Positions 46,882 to 56,878 of a stretch of 64,000 bases of DNA are shown here, in pieces. The notes beneath the pieces are model-generated. The model saw nothing but the letters and a program-made list of their open reading frames with translations, was not told the origin of the DNA and searched no databases. The translations under genes and the position numbers were made by a program. The DNA comes from Bacteroidales bacterium (lineage in GTDB: Bacteria > Bacteroidota > Bacteroidia > Bacteroidales > Muribaculaceae). The DNA lies in the NCBI GenBank assembly GCA_022009815.1, contig CP091725.1:1922001-1986000 (forward strand), given 5' to 3'. How positions within the stretch are numbered: the stretch's first letter is position 1; each line of letters starts with the position of its first letter.

Positions 46882-48228
46882 TTATACTGCCGGCAGGCTC
46901 AAGCCGTTGAGCTTGCGGAAAAGGTCAAGGGCATAGACATCGGTCATGCCGGAGATGTGGTCGAGCACTGATTGTATCTTGCCGTAGGTTGTCGGCGAGC
47001 TGGTGTCGTATTGGTGTGGTATGCGGCTGAGCAACAGGCGTGAATAGTTCTTTTCCGGAAGCAGCACTGCGTCAATCAGGCGGTCGAGCAGGAACGTGAT
47101 AATCTGGTTTCCGGCAAGCTCGATGTCGACAACGTCGGGCGAGTTGTAGATTTTTCTCCAAGCCGTGCGTGAGCATTCGGCGTAGCCGTTGCGTGCCACC
47201 GGCGATATGTGGTCGATCAGGCATCCTTCAAATTCACCGTTTAGGATGCATTCTTCGTTGTCGACAAACACTTTTGCGCATTCGCCAACCAATTCTCCCA
47301 CCACACACGACCGAAGGTATGCCACTTTCTCATTGTCGTCGTCGATGTTGTCAAGCACACCGGTTATGTGCCTGCAGCGCTCGGGATTGAAAAATCCGGT
47401 GAGCAATGTGGTCACTTCCTCGATGCCTAAGATTTTAAGCTTGTGGGCGTCCTCTATGTCCATCACCTGATAGCAGATGTCGTCGGCAGCCTCCATCAGA
47501 TATACAAGCGGATGGCGTGCAAACACGTCGGCCGATTTCTCGATGAGCCCGAGCTCGGTGGCAACCATGCGGAAGCAGTCGAGTTCTGACTTGAAAAATC
47601 CGAATTTGCCGTGTTTTGGTGTTGTTGTCGACGTGTATGGATATTTAACGATGGCAGCGAGCGATGAATAGGTCATGGCAAGTCCGCCCTCGCGCCGTCC
47701 GCGGAATTGGTGGGCGAGCAGGCGGAATGAGTTGGCGTTGCCGTCGAAGTTTACAAAGTCGTTCCACTCGGCGTCGGAGAGCAGAGGCTTAATGGCTTGT
47801 CCACGCCCCTCTGAGAAGTATGTCGCTATGGTGCGTTCGCCGGAGTGTCCGAAAGGGGGGTTGCCCATGTCGTGGGCAAGGCATGCGGCGCCTACAATTT
47901 CAACAATGTGGCTGAGCTTCTCGGCGGCGGCAGTGCCTGCATATTTTGGTTGCAGCTGGATATACACCTCGTTGGCGAGCGATTTGCCCACGCTTGATAC
48001 TTCAAGACTGTGTGTCAGGCGGTTGTGGACAAAGATGCTGCCAGGTAGCGGAAACACTTGCGTCTTGTTCTGCAATCGGCGGAAAGGGGATGAAAAGACA
48101 AGTCGGTCAAAGTCGCGCTGGAAATCGCTGCGCGTTTGTGCCGACGAGGTGCGGTAGCGCTCCATTCCGAGCCGCTTGTTGCAGATGAGGCGTTCCCACT
48201 GCATTTCTTGTTTCGTGGAATCTGTCAT
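46882..48228 (-). CDS. dgt: Deoxyguanosinetriphosphate triphosphohydrolase
   Basis: 448 residues of the HD superfamily. Metal ligands: FVHNRLTHSLEVSSVGKSLA (first His) and AHDMGNPPFGHSGERTI (HD plus His). N-terminal RTSSAQTRSDFQRDFDRLVF is typical of the dNTPase family. It splits dGTP to deoxyguanosine and triphosphate, lowering dNTP pools; relatives can restrict phage. Usual length, intact. It stands between two hypothetical secreted-protein genes. Confidence 0.92.
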   Translation of the reverse strand: MTDSTKQEMQWERLICNKRLGMERYRTSSAQTRSDFQRDFDRLVFSSPFRRLQNKTQVFPLPGSIFVHNRLTHSLEVSSVGKSLANEVYIQLQPKYAGTAAAEKLSHIVEIVGAACLAHDMGNPPFGHSGERTIATYFSEGRGQAIKPLLSDAEWNDFVNFDGNANSFRLLAHQFRGRREGGLAMTYSSLAAIVKYPYTSTTTPKHGKFGFFKSELDCFRMVATELGLIEKSADVFARHPLVYLMEAADDICYQVMDIEDAHKLKILGIEEVTTLLTGFFNPERCRHITGVLDNIDDDNEKVAYLRSCVVGELVGECAKVFVDNEECILNGEFEGCLIDHISPVARNGYAECSRTAWRKIYNSPDVVDIELAGNQIITFLLDRLIDAVLLPEKNYSRLLLSRIPHQYDTSSPTTYGKIQSVLDHISGMTDVYALDLFRKLNGLSLPAV

Positions 48229-48320
48229 TTACAAATAAACTATTGTTGTTTTGGCAACTATAGTGCAAATTAGCGATATGCGTGCAATTTTCCAAATTGC
48301 ATAAAATGAAAAAGTGACGC

Positions 48321-48797
48321 CTACTTCTCCACTGTGATGCGGATGTCGTATGCCATAAGTTTGTAGCTTATGCTGTAGGGCGTTGCCGGACGGTTGGGCT
48401 TGCGTGAGTTTGCATAGTAGAAGGAGTGCTGCTTGTCGAAAGTGCGGATGCTCAGCTGCCGCATTTGCCCGGAAGGAATGTCGCACGGCACTTCATAGGT
48501 TGCTTCTTTTATGATTTGTCCGGTCAGTGCGTTTGTATACTGGAACTTCAGCGTCAGGTGTGAAATGAGGAAAGGCGTCTGGTTGTCGACAAAGAACGAC
48601 TCAAACGCGTCGTTGACCGTCTTCTTGTAGCCCGACAGGATTATTTTGTCGGCAAACGAAGCGGTGTCGTTTTCCGCATTGATTGTCTTCATCAACAATG
48701 TCTTTTCCGAGATGCCTGCCACAGGACGTGTGGTGTTGGTTTTTGCCGACGCCAAAAGGGCAATGACTGCAGAGAGTATGATAAACGCTTGACGCAT
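48321..48797 (-). CDS. Hypothetical secreted protein
   Basis: 158 residues with a signal peptide (AFIILSAVIALLASAKT). Beta-rich body, repeated charged turns; no family recognised. It lies 4 nt downstream of another secreted hypothetical, and with the DUF3078-like gene it forms a minus-strand operon that probably acts in the envelope. Confidence 0.6.
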   Translation of the reverse strand: MRQAFIILSAVIALLASAKTNTTRPVAGISEKTLLMKTINAENDTASFADKIILSGYKKTVNDAFESFFVDNQTPFLISHLTLKFQYTNALTGQIIKEATYEVPCDIPSGQMRQLSIRTFDKQHSFYYANSRKPNRPATPYSISYKLMAYDIRITVEK

Positions 48798-48801
48798 AGT
48801 C

Positions 48802-49362
48802 TTAGAATATTAAGATTTCTTTTTTGTCTTCAATTTTGTGGAGACCGGGTGTTATTTCTGTCGATTTGATTTGAGGGTAAACCCTCACTCCTCCGAACAC
48901 CGATGGCAGAAAACGCGTCAGGTTTACGGATATATGCATTTTCAGACGTCGTTTTTGGATGAGTATCGATCCGTCGCTCAGTTCTGCCACGCATTCCACA
49001 GGAGATGTCAGCCTGTCACCGTCGACCACAGAGTAGAGCCACATCCGCATCTTTGATTTGTTTGCCGTTGTGGTCAGATAGCCGATTACGGTGCCGCAGT
49101 CGATGGCTTCGTTTTCCGCCTCTACGGCAATAAGCTGATAGTTGAATTCCGATGATTTCCTGATTGCCACCACCATTTGTTCCTCTGGATAGTTCCACAG
49201 TCCGGTCAGGTTGTCGGTCGTTCCGTCGAGGATTCTGCGCGTGGCGTCGATGCGCGAGGCATAGCCCGGCAGCACCGTCGCTGTGTCGGGGATTTCAATT
49301 GCCGCTGCGCTTTGGAAGCAGGCAATGAATGCAGCCAGTATGCAGGCGGCAGCGAGGCGCAT
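48802..49362 (-). CDS. Hypothetical secreted protein
   Basis: 186 residues with signal peptide RLAAACILAAFIACFQSAAA. The mature part is beta-rich (MVVAIRKSSEFNYQLIAVEA) and ends with KKEILIF; family not recognised. Its start codon abuts the stop of the upstream DUF3078-like gene, so the two are translationally coupled. Confidence 0.6.
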   Translation of the reverse strand: MRLAAACILAAFIACFQSAAAIEIPDTATVLPGYASRIDATRRILDGTTDNLTGLWNYPEEQMVVAIRKSSEFNYQLIAVEAENEAIDCGTVIGYLTTTANKSKMRMWLYSVVDGDRLTSPVECVAELSDGSILIQKRRLKMHISVNLTRFLPSVFGGVRVYPQIKSTEITPGLHKIEDKKEILIF

Positions 49363-50722
49363 TTATCGGAATTTATATTGAAGGCCGAAACTGAACACTT
49401 CCTTGAATTGCCAATGAGAATTGTTGTTGTCGGTAATCTTCTGTGAGTCGTCGAAGCGCACGTGGGCATAAATCTGCGTTGACAGAAATTTGTTGATTGA
49501 GAAGCTCAGAGTGGTTTCCCAATCGCCTTGCAGATACGAATAGTCGGAGAATGCGAATATGCGCGAGCTGAGTGAGATGTTGCGGGTCATTGCCCATCCG
49601 AATTTCACTTCACCGCTCGAACCGACCTGATGCTCTAATTTGTCGGGGTGGAGCATTTCTCCATTGTCGTCGAGCAGCTTGTAGTTTGCTCGCCACATCT
49701 TCATGTTATAGGAAAGTGGCGACAGCGAGGCATCGAACGTCACGTTGCCGCGTTTGTTCTTGGTGCTGTATGCCATACCGACACCGGCGTTGAGCTCGCC
49801 CGGTGTGAGCAGCGAAGCCTTCATCTTCCACGTGTTGGTCTGGAAATTTTGCAGCATCTGTGTCTTGAACTGCATATTCATACTGTAGTAGAATCGTTTG
49901 GTTGCCTTGATACCGAACTGCATGTTTAACTGGAACAGGTCCTCGTTGATGTTGTAGCCTCTTAACTCATCGGCGGGAGCCGAGTTGACTCCGAGTTTGT
50001 ATTGCGTGGTCAGGTCAAACAGCAAGCGAGGGTGCAGTGTTTGGTTCAGTTTCAAATTGTACCACAGATGAGCCAGAAGGTTGATGTTTTTTTCGCCGCC
50101 TTGATACCAGTTGTCGGTCATATACGCTTGTGAGAACTGTAGCGTGGCGTCGAAGGCGTGTATCCAGTTTGCGTTTCAAATTATGTTCGGGAGCGGCTTC
50201 CGGAACTTCAAGTTTGCGCACCTCGATGGTAAGGATGTTTTTCTTCACGTCGAGTTTCGCCTCATATTGTTTCGGAGGCTCGGGCAGCATGCTCAGGTTG
50301 TAGGGGACGAGCCATGGCGATTCCACGGCGAGACGTTGCAGATGCTCGTTCTCGAAGCGGTTTCGCCAAGAGAGGTCTTCAATCCATTCATTGTCGATTT
50401 CTATTGTCGGCATTTCGTGTTTTGTCAGCGATGCGACAGTGTCGGGCTGTTCCAGAGCCATCGGCTGCATCATCTTGTATGACGTGAACACCACTGGCAG
50501 AAACATGATGTTTGGGCGGTTGTTGTCGGAGAGGGCGGCGATGGAGTCGGCGGTGTGAAGAAGAGATTCCGAATTGTCCACAGCGACGATTTCGCATTCG
50601 GGTGTTGTCCCTTTCTTCAACTTATTTGCCAGAGAGCGGCTGTTGAAGTAGTTTTGGGCGGATGCTGTGACAGCCATTGCAGTCAGCAGCGTGAAGGACA
50701 GTGCGTATTTTAATATTCTCAT
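49363..50722 (-). CDS. DUF3078-like outer-membrane-type protein, one frame break
   Basis: About 453 residues with signal peptide (YALSFTLLTAMAVTASAQ). The N-terminal 170 residues are a soluble region. The rest is a series of amphipathic strands typical of a barrel (FSQAYMTDNWYQGGEKNINL, FKTQMLQNFQTNTWKMKASL) ending in an aromatic-Arg C-terminus, QYKFR. A break near 50160 is repaired by lengthening an A-run by two (NLKRKNWIHAFDATLQFSQ). Assigned to the DUF3078 type by the TDNWYQGG motif; function unknown. Confidence 0.65.
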
Positions 50723-50958
50723 TGTTTTGGATTGTCGTTTTTTTGTTTGTCAAGCACTTCGAGTGCCTTTTCAATATCGCGGCGGAAAACGAATATACGG
50801 GTCATTCCCAAAGACGTCCCTGGCATGGCGAACACTGTCGACAGCGTTTCGCCAACTATTTCCGAAGGTATGCCGTATTCATCCAGCACGCCCTTGACTA
50901 TGTGGGCGTCGGGGATTGGCATAGAGCCTAAAAGAATCAAATCATCGGGTTTGTTCAT
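50719..50958 (-). CDS. DUF2007-type small protein
   Basis: 79 residues. A single ferredoxin-like domain: LILLGSMPIPDAHIVKGVLD, then GIPSEIVGE and IFVFRRDIEKALEVLDK. Members are called putative signal-transducing proteins without known ligand. It overlaps the DUF3078-like gene by 4 nt. Confidence 0.75.
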   Translation of the reverse strand: MNKPDDLILLGSMPIPDAHIVKGVLDEYGIPSEIVGETLSTVFAMPGTSLGMTRIFVFRRDIEKALEVLDKQKNDNPKQ

Positions 50959-50979
50959 ATTTTTATGATTTGTGCAAGC

Positions 50980-51990
50980 CTAAACTGATAAAATAGGTTG
51001 ATAAACTCGATTATTTCTGATTACGGCGAACATTCTAGCCACGAGCTTGGCTCGCACTGCGTTTAATACGGTCATTTTGTTTTTTCCTTCGGCGACTTTT
51101 CTTTCAAAATATGTTTTCAGATCGCCTGTCTTCTTATGGGCAATCGCCACGGCAGCCATGTGAAGGAGGCATTTTATGTATTTTACGGCCCGTTGAGACA
51201 CTCTGTTTCGAGAGTGTTGGCTCGAGCCGGATGTGTATGCGAATGGAGCGACTCCGACGTAACAGTTGAACTGTCTGGGATTGTCGAAGCGTGTAAAGGC
51301 TTCAGTAGCTATAATCATGTTCATAGCGACAACCGGTCCGACGCCTTCCACAGACTTAAGCAATCTCATCTGTCGGGATAGCTCTTCCGAAGAATCGATG
51401 ACATCAGCCATCTCTTGGGCAATCTCTTTCAACGTCTTTTCAAGAGACTTGATCATCTCCTTCAGACGCTTAGCCTTGCGCTTGAAGATTTTATCCTCCA
51501 TGAAGCCTTCCTGGTCTGACAGCTGCGCTTTGTATTTCGCCATATCCGTAAGGTAGAGCGAGCGCTCCGCCTCCAGCTGCTTGAGGCGCATAAGTTCCTC
51601 TGCAGGACGCTGGTAGGGCTTGGCTTTATCGAAGAAGCGCATGGCATACTCGGCAATGCGGCGGGCGTCCACTTTGTCATTTTTTTACCGCGTGTTACGC
51701 CGGAACAGTATTTTTATCTGCGAGGCGTTTTTCAAGCCACAGCTTGCTGCCTACCGACTTTGCAGGCACATATCAGTGGATATGTGTACTGGCCGGTGTG
51801 CTCCGCGCAGATGATGAAACAGTCGTTGCTCATGCTCAGTTCTTCTTTTTATGCCGGCTATCACAGTGGCGATGGCCTGCGGGTGATTACTTACTTGTTC
51901 CTCTTTGAGGACCTTTGAATTTGACATTACACAGATGTCCAGTTTCTTTTTCGAGACATCTATGCCGATGAAATAAAAAAATTTTTGCAT
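50980..51990 (-). CDS. IS110-family transposase (DEDD), several frame breaks
   Basis: Starts MQKFFYFIGIDVSKKKLDIC (first catalytic Asp of the RuvC-like DEDD domain). The middle (51660-51800) changes frame several times: FIICAEHTGQYTYPLICACK, LWLE, YCSGVTRGKNDKVDARRIAE (with the last Asp). The C-terminal Tnp domain is intact: LLKSVEGVGPVVAMNMIIAT and GVAPFAYTSGSSQHSRNRVS with the catalytic Ser. About 336 residues, full length. Some breaks are shortened A-runs, so the gene may be intact in the real genome or may be decaying. Confidence 0.8.
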
Positions 51991-52011
51991 AACTTTGTAG
52001 TTGACAAACAA
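50980..52011 (-). mobile_element. IS110-family insertion sequence (ends not determined)
   Basis: Contains an IS110-type transposase and, upstream, a noncoding flank of a few hundred bases. No terminal inverted repeats were found, as expected for this family. The span given covers the coding part; the element probably extends to the right into the noncoding region before 52.25 kb. Confidence 0.7.
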
Positions 52012-52054
52012 CGAGAGAAAAGGAACTCGTCCCTAACCTAACTACCTTAACAAC

Positions 52055-52430
52055 AGGTGTTATATTTTTATACAGGTCTCCGGACGGGAAAGGCGGAGAG
52101 TCCTAATATGAACACGGGTATTTCCCCTGGCGCAAAATGGTTCACTCTCTGTCTTCCTTTCTTTCAATATTTATTTTTTCACTGCAAATTTACCATTTCT
52201 ATTTCAGTTTCGGTTTGCCGCTGCAAATCTAAGGTATCGCAGATATTTTTATGCAAAGATAATGCAAATTGAATGCATAATATCAAGCTTGCTTGAATAT
52301 TATGCTGAGATGCAGTTTATCTTATGCAAAGATAGTGCAAGGAGAGTGGAAAGAAAAGAGCTTGCTCAATTTTCTTTTCCGAAGCGCCGCCTATTTTATC
52401 ACGAGTTGGTGTCCCGAATAGCATATCATA
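52055..52430. repeat. Noncoding region with palindromic repeat (IS flank and interspersed repeat)
   Basis: No protein gene is supported between 52012 and 52503. A 6-bp stem TCTCCG/CGGAGA lies near 52078-52100. A strong hairpin of about 14 bp, GCATAATATCAAGC with GCTTGAATATTATGC (one bulge, 2-nt loop), lies at 52275-52305. Near-identical words ATGCAAAGAT flank it on both sides (about 52253 and 52324). The layout resembles palindromic intergenic repeats of Bacteroidales. Confidence 0.5.
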
Positions 52431-52432
52431 AA

Positions 52433-52471
52433 ACAACTCCGCTCGCATAATATGTTTGCAGGCGGAGTTGT
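52433..52471 (-). terminator. Terminator of mltG
   Basis: A perfect 10-bp stem, ACAACTCCGC with GCGGAGTTGT, and a 19-nt loop. On the minus strand it is followed by TTTTA. Confidence 0.65.
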
Positions 52472-52503
52472 CTATGTCGTTGATGTAAAAAAACTGTCGG
52501 CTC

Positions 52504-53551
52504 TTATTTTATGCCGTTTCGGTCGAGCGCGCGGCGATAGCGTGCGGCGTTTTGCTGATGTTCGGCATACGAAGCTGAGAAATTGTGGCTTCCGGAGAAA
52601 TCCTCCTTTGCACACATATAGATATAATTGTTCTGAGGCGCGTTGAGCACAGCGTCGAGTGTTGATTTCTCAGGCATTCTGATAGGACCCGGCGGCAATC
52701 CCTCCACGAAGTAGGTGTTGTATGGCGACTGCGTTTATATGCTCCAGCGTGATGCGTCGCAGGGTCGGGTCGCCGACTGCAAACTTGGCGGTCGGGTCGC
52801 TTTGCAGTTTCATGCCTTTCTCAAGACGGTTGAGGTATAGCCGCGCTATGGTGGCTTTTTCCGGTTTATAGGCGGTTTCGGAGTCGACGATTGATGCCAA
52901 TGTTGACACCTCCACCTTGGTCAGACCCAATTTCTGAGCCTTCTTTTCGCGGTCGGTTGTCCAGAAAGCCTTGTATGCCGAGTTCAGTTTGTTTAGCAGA
53001 TTGTCGGCTGTTATCGACCAGTAGACTTCATAGGTGTCGGGGATGCACATTGCTGGGATTGTTTGCTGGTTGAATCCGAGCGACTGGCAATAAGTGCTGT
53101 CGGCCATCAGTTTCAGCAGGTCGTCTTTTTTGAGAGCCAGTTGCTTCGACGCATTTTCAGCAAATTCATCCACCGTGCGCACATTGTTGAATGTGAATTT
53201 AATTGGAGTCTGCGCCCCCGACGACAGTGCCTTCCACAATGACAGTGCGCTCATTCCTTTTTCCACCTTGTACGCACCGATGCGTGTCGATGGGTCGATG
53301 TCGCGCACGGCAGTCAGCAATTCCACTTTGTCGGCAATGCTTTTCCCGAATCGTGCGGCGATGGTGTCAGTCAGTTGCTCTTTTGTCATTTCCGGACGCA
53401 CATATAGCATTCCATTCCGCTCGGCGATTGCCGTCAGCAGAGAAATCAGCAATGCCGCGCCTGCCATGATGATGACAAGCGCGACAATGAGTGCGATAAA
53501 TTTTTTACGTTTAGTTTGTTCTGACTTTTTCAGAGTCTTTTTCTTCTTCAT
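52504..53551 (-). CDS. mltG: Endolytic transglycosylase MltG, one frame break
   Basis: About 349 residues. A Lys-rich N-terminus, one membrane segment (FIALIVALVIIMAGAALLIS), a LysM-like part, then the YceG core with the catalytic Glu in LASIVDSETAYKPEKATIAR and YLNRLEKGMKLQSDPT. The end reads VSPYNTYFVEGLPPGPI-type after the break near 52715 (one base missing). It cuts nascent glycan strands to end peptidoglycan polymerisation. It has its own terminator. Confidence 0.88.
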
Positions 53552-53571
53552 ATTTCAAATATAGTAATAAC

Positions 53572-54486
53572 CTAAATTCCGTAGCACAGAATCGTATAGT
53601 AGCGCGGATATCCTCCGTCCGATGTCATGTGGTTGTAGGCAAGCGACACGTAGTGGCTGCCGTTGCGGTCATACCAAGTGACTGTTTTCTCTCCGTTGCG
53701 GTATTTTTGCGTTGCCGGCAATCCGTATTGGCTGCATATTTGCGAATATAGATTGTCGAAGCGCGAAGAGTCGTAGCCATAGGTCGACTGATAAAGTCTG
53801 GCAGACTGCATTCGTCCGCTTGAATCGTAGATAACAACACCGTCGTCCCACGAATAGTTCATCTCATAGACATTTCTCAGATAAACCTCGTTGTTGTTGT
53901 AGCCGTCGATGTAGTATCCGTCTCTGCGCAGATTGTCGATGCTGATGTTGATACTGATGCCGAACGGAAGTCCGAACACGGCGGTCAACATAGGTGCGGT
54001 AGGACATGGTCTGAACGCAGGCGGCGGCACTGGACGCGGGGCTGGCCGTACTATAGGTCGGTATGGACGTGGCGGCGGTGGCGTTGGATGAAATCCGTGG
54101 TGATGGTTTGTCGAGCCTGGATTGCCGGGACGTCCTGGATGCCCGGGATTGCCAGGATTCCCCGGATGTCCGTGGTGGCTGTTGTTCGGACGGTCGTAAC
54201 GGTTGTTGCCTGGACGGTCGTAACGGTTGTTGCCTGGACGGTCATGACGGTCGTTGCCTGGACGGTCATGACGGTCGTTGCCTGGACGGTCGTGATGCTT
54301 GTTGTCCGGACGGTCATGACGGTTGTTTCCTGGTTGTCTTTGCGGATTGCTGTCGGGACGGCGTCCTCCGCCGGGGTTTCCGGTGGTTGTTCCTCCGCGG
54401 TAGCCGGTGTGCTGTGCTACCATATCGGTTGCCGGCATCGATAATGCCAGAGCCAGTACCATTGCCAAATAATTCATCCGTTTCAT
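53572..54486 (-). CDS. Secreted repeat-rich hypothetical protein
   Basis: 304 residues from MKRMNYLAMVLALALSMPAT (signal peptide). A disordered region of residues about 35-165 holds tandem 8-residue units of the type RPGNNRYD (24-nt DNA repeat), then His/Pro/Gly repeats and a Pro-rich stretch (HPTPPPPRPYRPIVRPAPRP). The folded C-terminal 120 residues have repeated Tyr/Asp (YNNNEVYLRNVYEMNYSWDD) and end in YYTILCYGI. Family not recognised; probably at the cell surface. Repeat number may vary between strains. Confidence 0.7.
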   Translation of the reverse strand: MKRMNYLAMVLALALSMPATDMVAQHTGYRGGTTTGNPGGGRRPDSNPQRQPGNNRHDRPDNKHHDRPGNDRHDRPGNDRHDRPGNNRYDRPGNNRYDRPNNSHHGHPGNPGNPGHPGRPGNPGSTNHHHGFHPTPPPPRPYRPIVRPAPRPVPPPAFRPCPTAPMLTAVFGLPFGISINISIDNLRRDGYYIDGYNNNEVYLRNVYEMNYSWDDGVVIYDSSGRMQSARLYQSTYGYDSSRFDNLYSQICSQYGLPATQKYRNGEKTVTWYDRNGSHYVSLAYNHMTSDGGYPRYYTILCYGI

Positions 54487-54603
54487 AATTCTATAATTTG
54501 GGTTGTTAGTATCTATGACCACGAAAAAGTCCGATGGTTTAACTATGAATTGTTAAAATGTTAAATTTCATGGATGGTTGGTTTGTATTGTTGCGCACTG
54601 TTG

Positions 54604-55812
54604 TCAGTCTTCAAAATTTGCTGCAAGTCCGCCTTGCGACGTTTCTTTGTAGAGGCTTGGCAGGTCGTGTCCTGTGCGCTTCATCACCTCGACCACTTGG
54701 TCGAAACTCACGCGGTGGCGTCCGTCGGTGAAGTTTGCATAAGAGTTGGCGTCGAATGCACGGGCGGCGGCGAAGGCGTTGCGCTCGATACAAGGAATCT
54801 GCACAAGGCCGCACACGGGGTCGCACGTCAGTCCGAGGTGGTGTTCGAGTCCCATCTCGGCTGCATATTCAATTTGCGATTCGGTGCCGCCAAACAGCTG
54901 GCAGGCAGCGGCTGCCGCCATGGCGCATGCCACGCCCACTTCTCCTTGACATCCCACTTCCGCACCAGATATTGATGCGTTGGTTTTGGCAACGTTGCCG
55001 AAGAGTCCGGCGGTGGCAAGAGCCCGCACAATGCGCTCGTCGCTGATGTCGTGGGCTGTCTTGATGTGGTAGAGCACGGCTGGCATCACGCCGCACGACC
55101 CACATGTTGGAGCGGTGACAATCCGTCCGCCACAGGCATTTTCTTCAGATACGGCAAGGGCGTAGGCATAGATGAGTCCGCGGCTTTTCATGCTGCCCGA
55201 CATTCCGCCGGAACGCACGTAGTAGGTGAGGGCTTTGCGGCGCAGCCCGAGTCCGCCGGGCATCACTCCCTCGGCGTTGAGCCCGCGTTCCACGGCTTTC
55301 TGCATGGTGTCCCACACTTCGCGCAGATATTCAATTATTTCTTTGCCTTCGCATTGCTCCACGTATTCCCAAAAGGAGTATCCTGTCGAGTCACACCATT
55401 GGAGGATGTCGCTGATGTGCGACATTTCGTAGACTTTGCGCTCTGTTTGCTCGTTGAAATGCTCGTTGGCGAGAGTGCCTCCGCCGATACTGAACACCGT
55501 CCAGGAGTCTACGGTGCTGTCGTCGGTGCCAAGAGCTTCGAATTTCATGCCGTTGGGGTGGAATTTAAGGAATACATCGGGTTTCCACACGATTTCCACT
55601 TCTCCTTTTTGCGACAGGGTGTCGATTATTGCCTGATCGGTAAGGTGGCCGCGTCCGGTGGCGGCGAGGCTTCCGTAGAGTGTCACTCGGAAATGGTCGG
55701 CATCCTTGCCCTCCGCGCTTTTCAGAAAGATGCTTGCTGCGCGTTTCGGACCCATCGTGTGGCTGCTCGACGGCCCGTGGCCTATGCGGTAGATTTGTTT
55801 TATCGAATCCAT
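54604..55812 (-). CDS. sdaA: L-serine ammonia-lyase (iron-sulphur type, single chain)
   Basis: 402 residues from MDSIKQIYRIGHGPSSSHTM (the SSSHT substrate loop). Beta part, then the alpha domain with Fe-S cysteines in IVTAPTCGSCGVMPAVLYH and DPVCGLVQIPCIERN, plus CQGEVGVACAMAAAAACQL. It deaminates serine to pyruvate and ammonia with an oxygen-sensitive [4Fe-4S] cluster, fitting an anaerobe. An in-frame ATG lies seven codons upstream, but the chosen start gives the usual N-terminus. Confidence 0.93.
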   Translation of the reverse strand: MDSIKQIYRIGHGPSSSHTMGPKRAASIFLKSAEGKDADHFRVTLYGSLAATGRGHLTDQAIIDTLSQKGEVEIVWKPDVFLKFHPNGMKFEALGTDDSTVDSWTVFSIGGGTLANEHFNEQTERKVYEMSHISDILQWCDSTGYSFWEYVEQCEGKEIIEYLREVWDTMQKAVERGLNAEGVMPGGLGLRRKALTYYVRSGGMSGSMKSRGLIYAYALAVSEENACGGRIVTAPTCGSCGVMPAVLYHIKTAHDISDERIVRALATAGLFGNVAKTNASISGAEVGCQGEVGVACAMAAAAACQLFGGTESQIEYAAEMGLEHHLGLTCDPVCGLVQIPCIERNAFAAARAFDANSYANFTDGRHRVSFDQVVEVMKRTGHDLPSLYKETSQGGLAANFED

Positions 55813-55884
55813 AGTGTTCTTAATAAAGGTCAATCAGTCGGGACGCGGCTGATTGACCTTGGATGTCGTTTTATTGTCCTGCTT

Positions 55885-56841
55885 TTATTTTACTCTCAGC
55901 ACCTTTCCCGGATTAATGCGGCTCTTGGTGCTGATTCCGTTGAGTTTGCAAAGCTTGTTGACTGTCGTGCCGTGGGCGTTGGCGATGGAGTAGAGCGTGT
56001 CGCCCTTCTTCACGCGGTAGGTTTGGCGCGAGCCGTCGGCATACGGATTGTCCTGCTTGTGCGCTTTCTCGGCATATGTCACGCTGCTGCTTGGAGCATA
56101 GTTGCGTGCCTGTGTGTATGTGCCTTTGTTAAACGTATAGTAGTCGGTATGCGTAGTCTGGTTTGCGAAGTCGAAGATTGCGCAAGGGTTGATTGCGTAA
56201 CCCATGAAACGCGTTTCGAAGTGGAGGTGCGGACCTGTGCTGCGTCCGGTGCTTCCGCCGAGGGCGATAGGGTCGCCGACATTCACTGTCTGGTTCGGCT
56301 TCACGAGGAAGCGCGAGAGGTGGCCGTATACGGTTTCCAAACCATTGGCATGGCGCAGGATTACGTAGTATCCGTATCCGCCGCGTTCAAATCTTGTCAA
56401 ACGCACTTTTCCGGCAAATGCCGCGCGCACGGTGTCGCCGGTGTTGAGTTTGAGGTCGACGCCTTTGTGCTGGCGTCTGAATCGTGGACGGTAGCCGTAA
56501 GGCGAGGTGATGAAGCCAGGGACAGGCATTGCGTAGTCAGACACGTCGATACGCACGTTGTTTGGCACCGCCTGGTGTGCGTAAGGGTTGACGAGGCTGC
56601 TGTTCCAGCCTTCGGTATAGATGTCAATTTCCGGTTCCTGTTCGTCTTCGAGGAGCTCGTTCATGAATTCGCGTGTCTCCTGCACCTTTATCTGGTCGCT
56701 CATGTCGCGCTGTGAAGCGATGAGGTCATGGTGCATGTTGCTGTGGGCAGAAACTGAACGCAGTTTCTGAGCCGCTATTGTCAGCGAGCAGCAAAGAAAT
56801 GCGCCGATGCCTATTAGTTTTGTTATCCTGTTTATGATCAT
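55885..56841 (-). CDS. M23 peptidase with LysM domain
   Basis: 318 residues with a signal peptide or anchor (LIGIGAFLCCSLTIAAQ). M23 (LytM) core with metal ligands in RRQHKGVDLKLNTGD (His and Asp), VYGHLSRFLV, and TGPHLHFETRFMG (HxH). The C-terminal LysM (TYRVKKGDTLYSIANAHGTT) binds peptidoglycan. It would cut peptide cross-bridges in the periplasm. Intact. Confidence 0.92.
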   Translation of the reverse strand: MIINRITKLIGIGAFLCCSLTIAAQKLRSVSAHSNMHHDLIASQRDMSDQIKVQETREFMNELLEDEQEPEIDIYTEGWNSSLVNPYAHQAVPNNVRIDVSDYAMPVPGFITSPYGYRPRFRRQHKGVDLKLNTGDTVRAAFAGKVRLTRFERGGYGYYVILRHANGLETVYGHLSRFLVKPNQTVNVGDPIALGGSTGRSTGPHLHFETRFMGYAINPCAIFDFANQTTHTDYYTFNKGTYTQARNYAPSSSVTYAEKAHKQDNPYADGSRQTYRVKKGDTLYSIANAHGTTVNKLCKLNGISTKSRINPGKVLRVK

Positions 56842-56878
56842 CGTCCCGATGTTTTCTTTTGGTTTGCTGTTTTAATGT

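Noticed and set aside
54150..54320. Regularly spaced repeats that could look like a CRISPR array
   Set aside because: Units are back-to-back 24-mers in frame with a protein gene; there are no spacers.
55051..56715. A 554-codon open frame on the plus strand
   Set aside because: It is antisense to sdaA and the M23 peptidase, which have clear motifs; its open state follows from their codon use.
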